This document shows positions 4,615-5,838 of a stretch of DNA of 5,838 nt, in pieces; position 1 is the stretch's first letter; the number at the start of each line of letters is the position of its first letter. Under the pieces are notes generated by a model that worked only from the letters and a program-made list of their open reading frames with translations, was not told the origin of the DNA and made no database searches. The position numbers and the translations under genes are program-made. The DNA comes from Deltaproteobacteria bacterium (GTDB lineage Bacteria; Desulfobacterota; Deferrimicrobia; Deferrimicrobiales; Deferrimicrobiaceae), in assembly GCA_025357175.1 (NCBI GenBank), contig JANXPS010000244.1:1-5838 (forward strand), written 5' to 3'.

Positions 4615-5838
4615 TCAGTAGAACAGTTCCATCTTTGCCGCCCGGACGAGCAGTTTCTTGAGCCCGTAGACCGGGAACCGGACGATCAGTTTCTGCTCGG
4701 AACCTTCCCCCTCGCAAGCCTCCACGCGCCCTTCCCCGAAAACGGGATGGCTCACCCTTTTGGGGCTGTTGGGGTCCAGTTTCTTCTTTTCGACGAAAGA
4801 GGGCTCTTCCCGTTCCGCCGCCCGGCGAACGACGGGCGCCCGCGCCGGCCTGCTGTCGGTCCGCGTCGGGGACGGCCGGGTCTGGGACAGATAACTGCTC
4901 GTCGTCTCGACGCGCGACCCGGTCGGATAGGGCCTGCCCCCGAAAAACCGGGACCGTTCCTTCTCCGCCTCGTCCGAGGTCTCGTCTTCCCACCGCACCA
5001 TCGCCTTCGGGATTTCCGAAATGAACCGCGAGGGAACCGCGTCCTTCCATGAGCCGAACAGGTTGCGCCGCCTGGCGAACGAGATCGTGGCGCGTTCCCG
5101 CGCCCGGGTCAGCCCCACGTAGAACAGGCGCCGTTCCTCCTCGACCTCCTTCTCGTCGTCGGCCGACCGGGAATGGGGCAGCAGCCCCTCCTCGACGCCG
5201 ACCAGGAAGATCACCGGGAATTCGAGCCCCTTGGCGTTGTGAAGCGTCATCAGCCGGACCGCCTCGCCCTCTTCCGCGTTCATGTCGCGCGGCGAGAGCG
5301 AAACCGTCTCGAGGAACGCCGTGACGCCCTCTTCGCCCACCCCGTCGAAAGTCTCCGCCATCCGAAGAAGTTCCCCGATGTTGGCGAGGTCGTCCTCGCG
5401 CTCCTTCGCCGTGGCGCTCCCTCCCGCCTCGCGGACCCAGTCTAGATATCCGCCTTCGGTGAGCAGCGTTTTCAGCGCCTCCCCCGTGCTTCGTTCGGGC
5501 AGCGCCGAAAGCCACGCGTCCCTGACCTGGAACAGCGATTCGAGCTGCGGAATCCCCGCCAGCATCGCGGAAAGCGGAACGCCGCCGCGCCGGGCGCTTT
5601 CGGACGCTGCGGACAGCTTGGCCTCGCCGACGCCGCGCCTGGGCGCCTTGAGCAGCCGCTTGAGGGAAACCAGGTCGTCGGGATGCAGCACCCACTTGAG
5701 CCAGGAAACCGCGTCGCGCACGACGGCCCTGTCGTAGAACGAGAGCGCCCCGCGCAGGACATATTTGACGTCCCGGAGCCGCAGGGCATCCTCGAACGCC
5801 CTGGACTGGCTGTTGATCCGGTAGAAGACGGCGATGTC
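4615..5838 (-). CDS. pcrA: PcrA/UvrD-type ATP-dependent 3'-5' DNA helicase (partial, N-terminus off the right edge)
   Basis: These are the last 407 residues of a superfamily 1A helicase, which normally has about 700-750. It unwinds DNA in nucleotide excision repair and mismatch repair and strips RecA or stalled polymerase. Counting from the window edge: motif IV region FYRINSQSRAFEDAL at 5-19, a LRGALSFYDR segment typical of PcrA, motif V TLHNAKGLEFPVIF at 198-211 followed by GVEEGLLPHSRS, and motif VI EERRLFYVGLTRARER ending near 249. A variable linker follows. The C-terminal PcrA tail (about 361-407) has VSHPVFGEGRV, then KLIVRFPVYGLKKLLV, resembling the tudor-like RNA-polymerase-binding module of PcrA/UvrD. 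The tail points to PcrA/UvrD rather than Rep. ATP-binding motifs I-III lie outside the window. The reading frame is open to the edge and no damage is visible. The stop is 24 bases from the convergent small gene. Confidence 0.95.
   Translation of the reverse strand, partial: DIAVFYRINSQSRAFEDALRLRDVKYVLRGALSFYDRAVVRDAVSWLKWVLHPDDLVSLKRLLKAPRRGVGEAKLSAASESARRGGVPLSAMLAGIPQLESLFQVRDAWLSALPERSTGEALKTLLTEGGYLDWVREAGGSATAKEREDDLANIGELLRMAETFDGVGEEGVTAFLETVSLSPRDMNAEEGEAVRLMTLHNAKGLEFPVIFLVGVEEGLLPHSRSADDEKEVEEERRLFYVGLTRARERATISFARRRNLFGSWKDAVPSRFISEIPKAMVRWEDETSDEAEKERSRFFGGRPYPTGSRVETTSSYLSQTRPSPTRTDSRPARAPVVRRAAEREEPSFVEKKKLDPNSPKRVSHPVFGEGRVEACEGEGSEQKLIVRFPVYGLKKLLVRAAKMELFY

Noticed and set aside
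4577..5695. Alternative minus-strand frame of 372 codons inside pcrA
   Set aside because: It is the frame next to the true PcrA frame, which carries motifs IV, V, VI and the C-terminal tail. The product is Gly/Arg-rich.

Overview
This is a GC-rich chromosomal window whose genes encode housekeeping enzymes of translation and DNA repair plus one small regulatory locus. The proteins look most like those of Desulfuromonadales-type or related Deltaproteobacteria/Desulfobacterota: a PcrA-type UvrD helicase, an indirect tRNA amidation system (GatCA), a stand-alone RlmL-type methyltransferase and a short TrmO. That placement is an impression from protein character, not a search result. I see no insertion sequence, prophage, CRISPR array, tRNA or rRNA. 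No gene-free stretch exceeds about 215 bases.

Layout from left to right. Positions 1-1299 (minus strand) hold gatC followed by gatA, which runs off the left edge; they form a tight operon with a 10-base gap, behind a candidate sigma70-type promoter. Positions 1300-1436 are a divergent intergenic region with a perfect 8-bp inverted repeat. Positions 1437-3082 (plus strand) hold an RlmL-like THUMP/methyltransferase and a TrmO/TsaA-like tRNA methyltransferase whose start overlaps the preceding stop by four bases. Positions 3110-4213 (minus strand) hold an ECF-type sigma factor followed, after 3 bases, by a soluble Cys-rich zinc-finger anti-sigma factor. Positions 4214-4425 are a second divergent intergenic region with promoters and two short dyads. 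Positions 4426-4590 (plus strand) are a small one-helix membrane protein with a good promoter. Positions 4615-5838 (minus strand) are the C-terminal half of a PcrA/UvrD helicase.

Three themes emerge. GatCA, the rRNA methyltransferase and the tRNA methyltransferase all serve translation accuracy. The sigma/anti-sigma pair is a self-contained cytoplasmic stress switch. PcrA and gatCA lie on the same strand, with the oppositely oriented methyltransferase pair and the sigma locus between them.

The most notable observation is that the anti-sigma protein appears to carry two copies of the zinc-finger unit: residues 9-41 and 99-131 align without gaps, each with H-x3-C-x2-C. Next are the unannotated-looking 54-residue membrane protein divergent from the sigma gene, and the unusual insertion and altered motif in the TrmO-like protein. 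I found no clear evidence of a wholly new multi-gene system.
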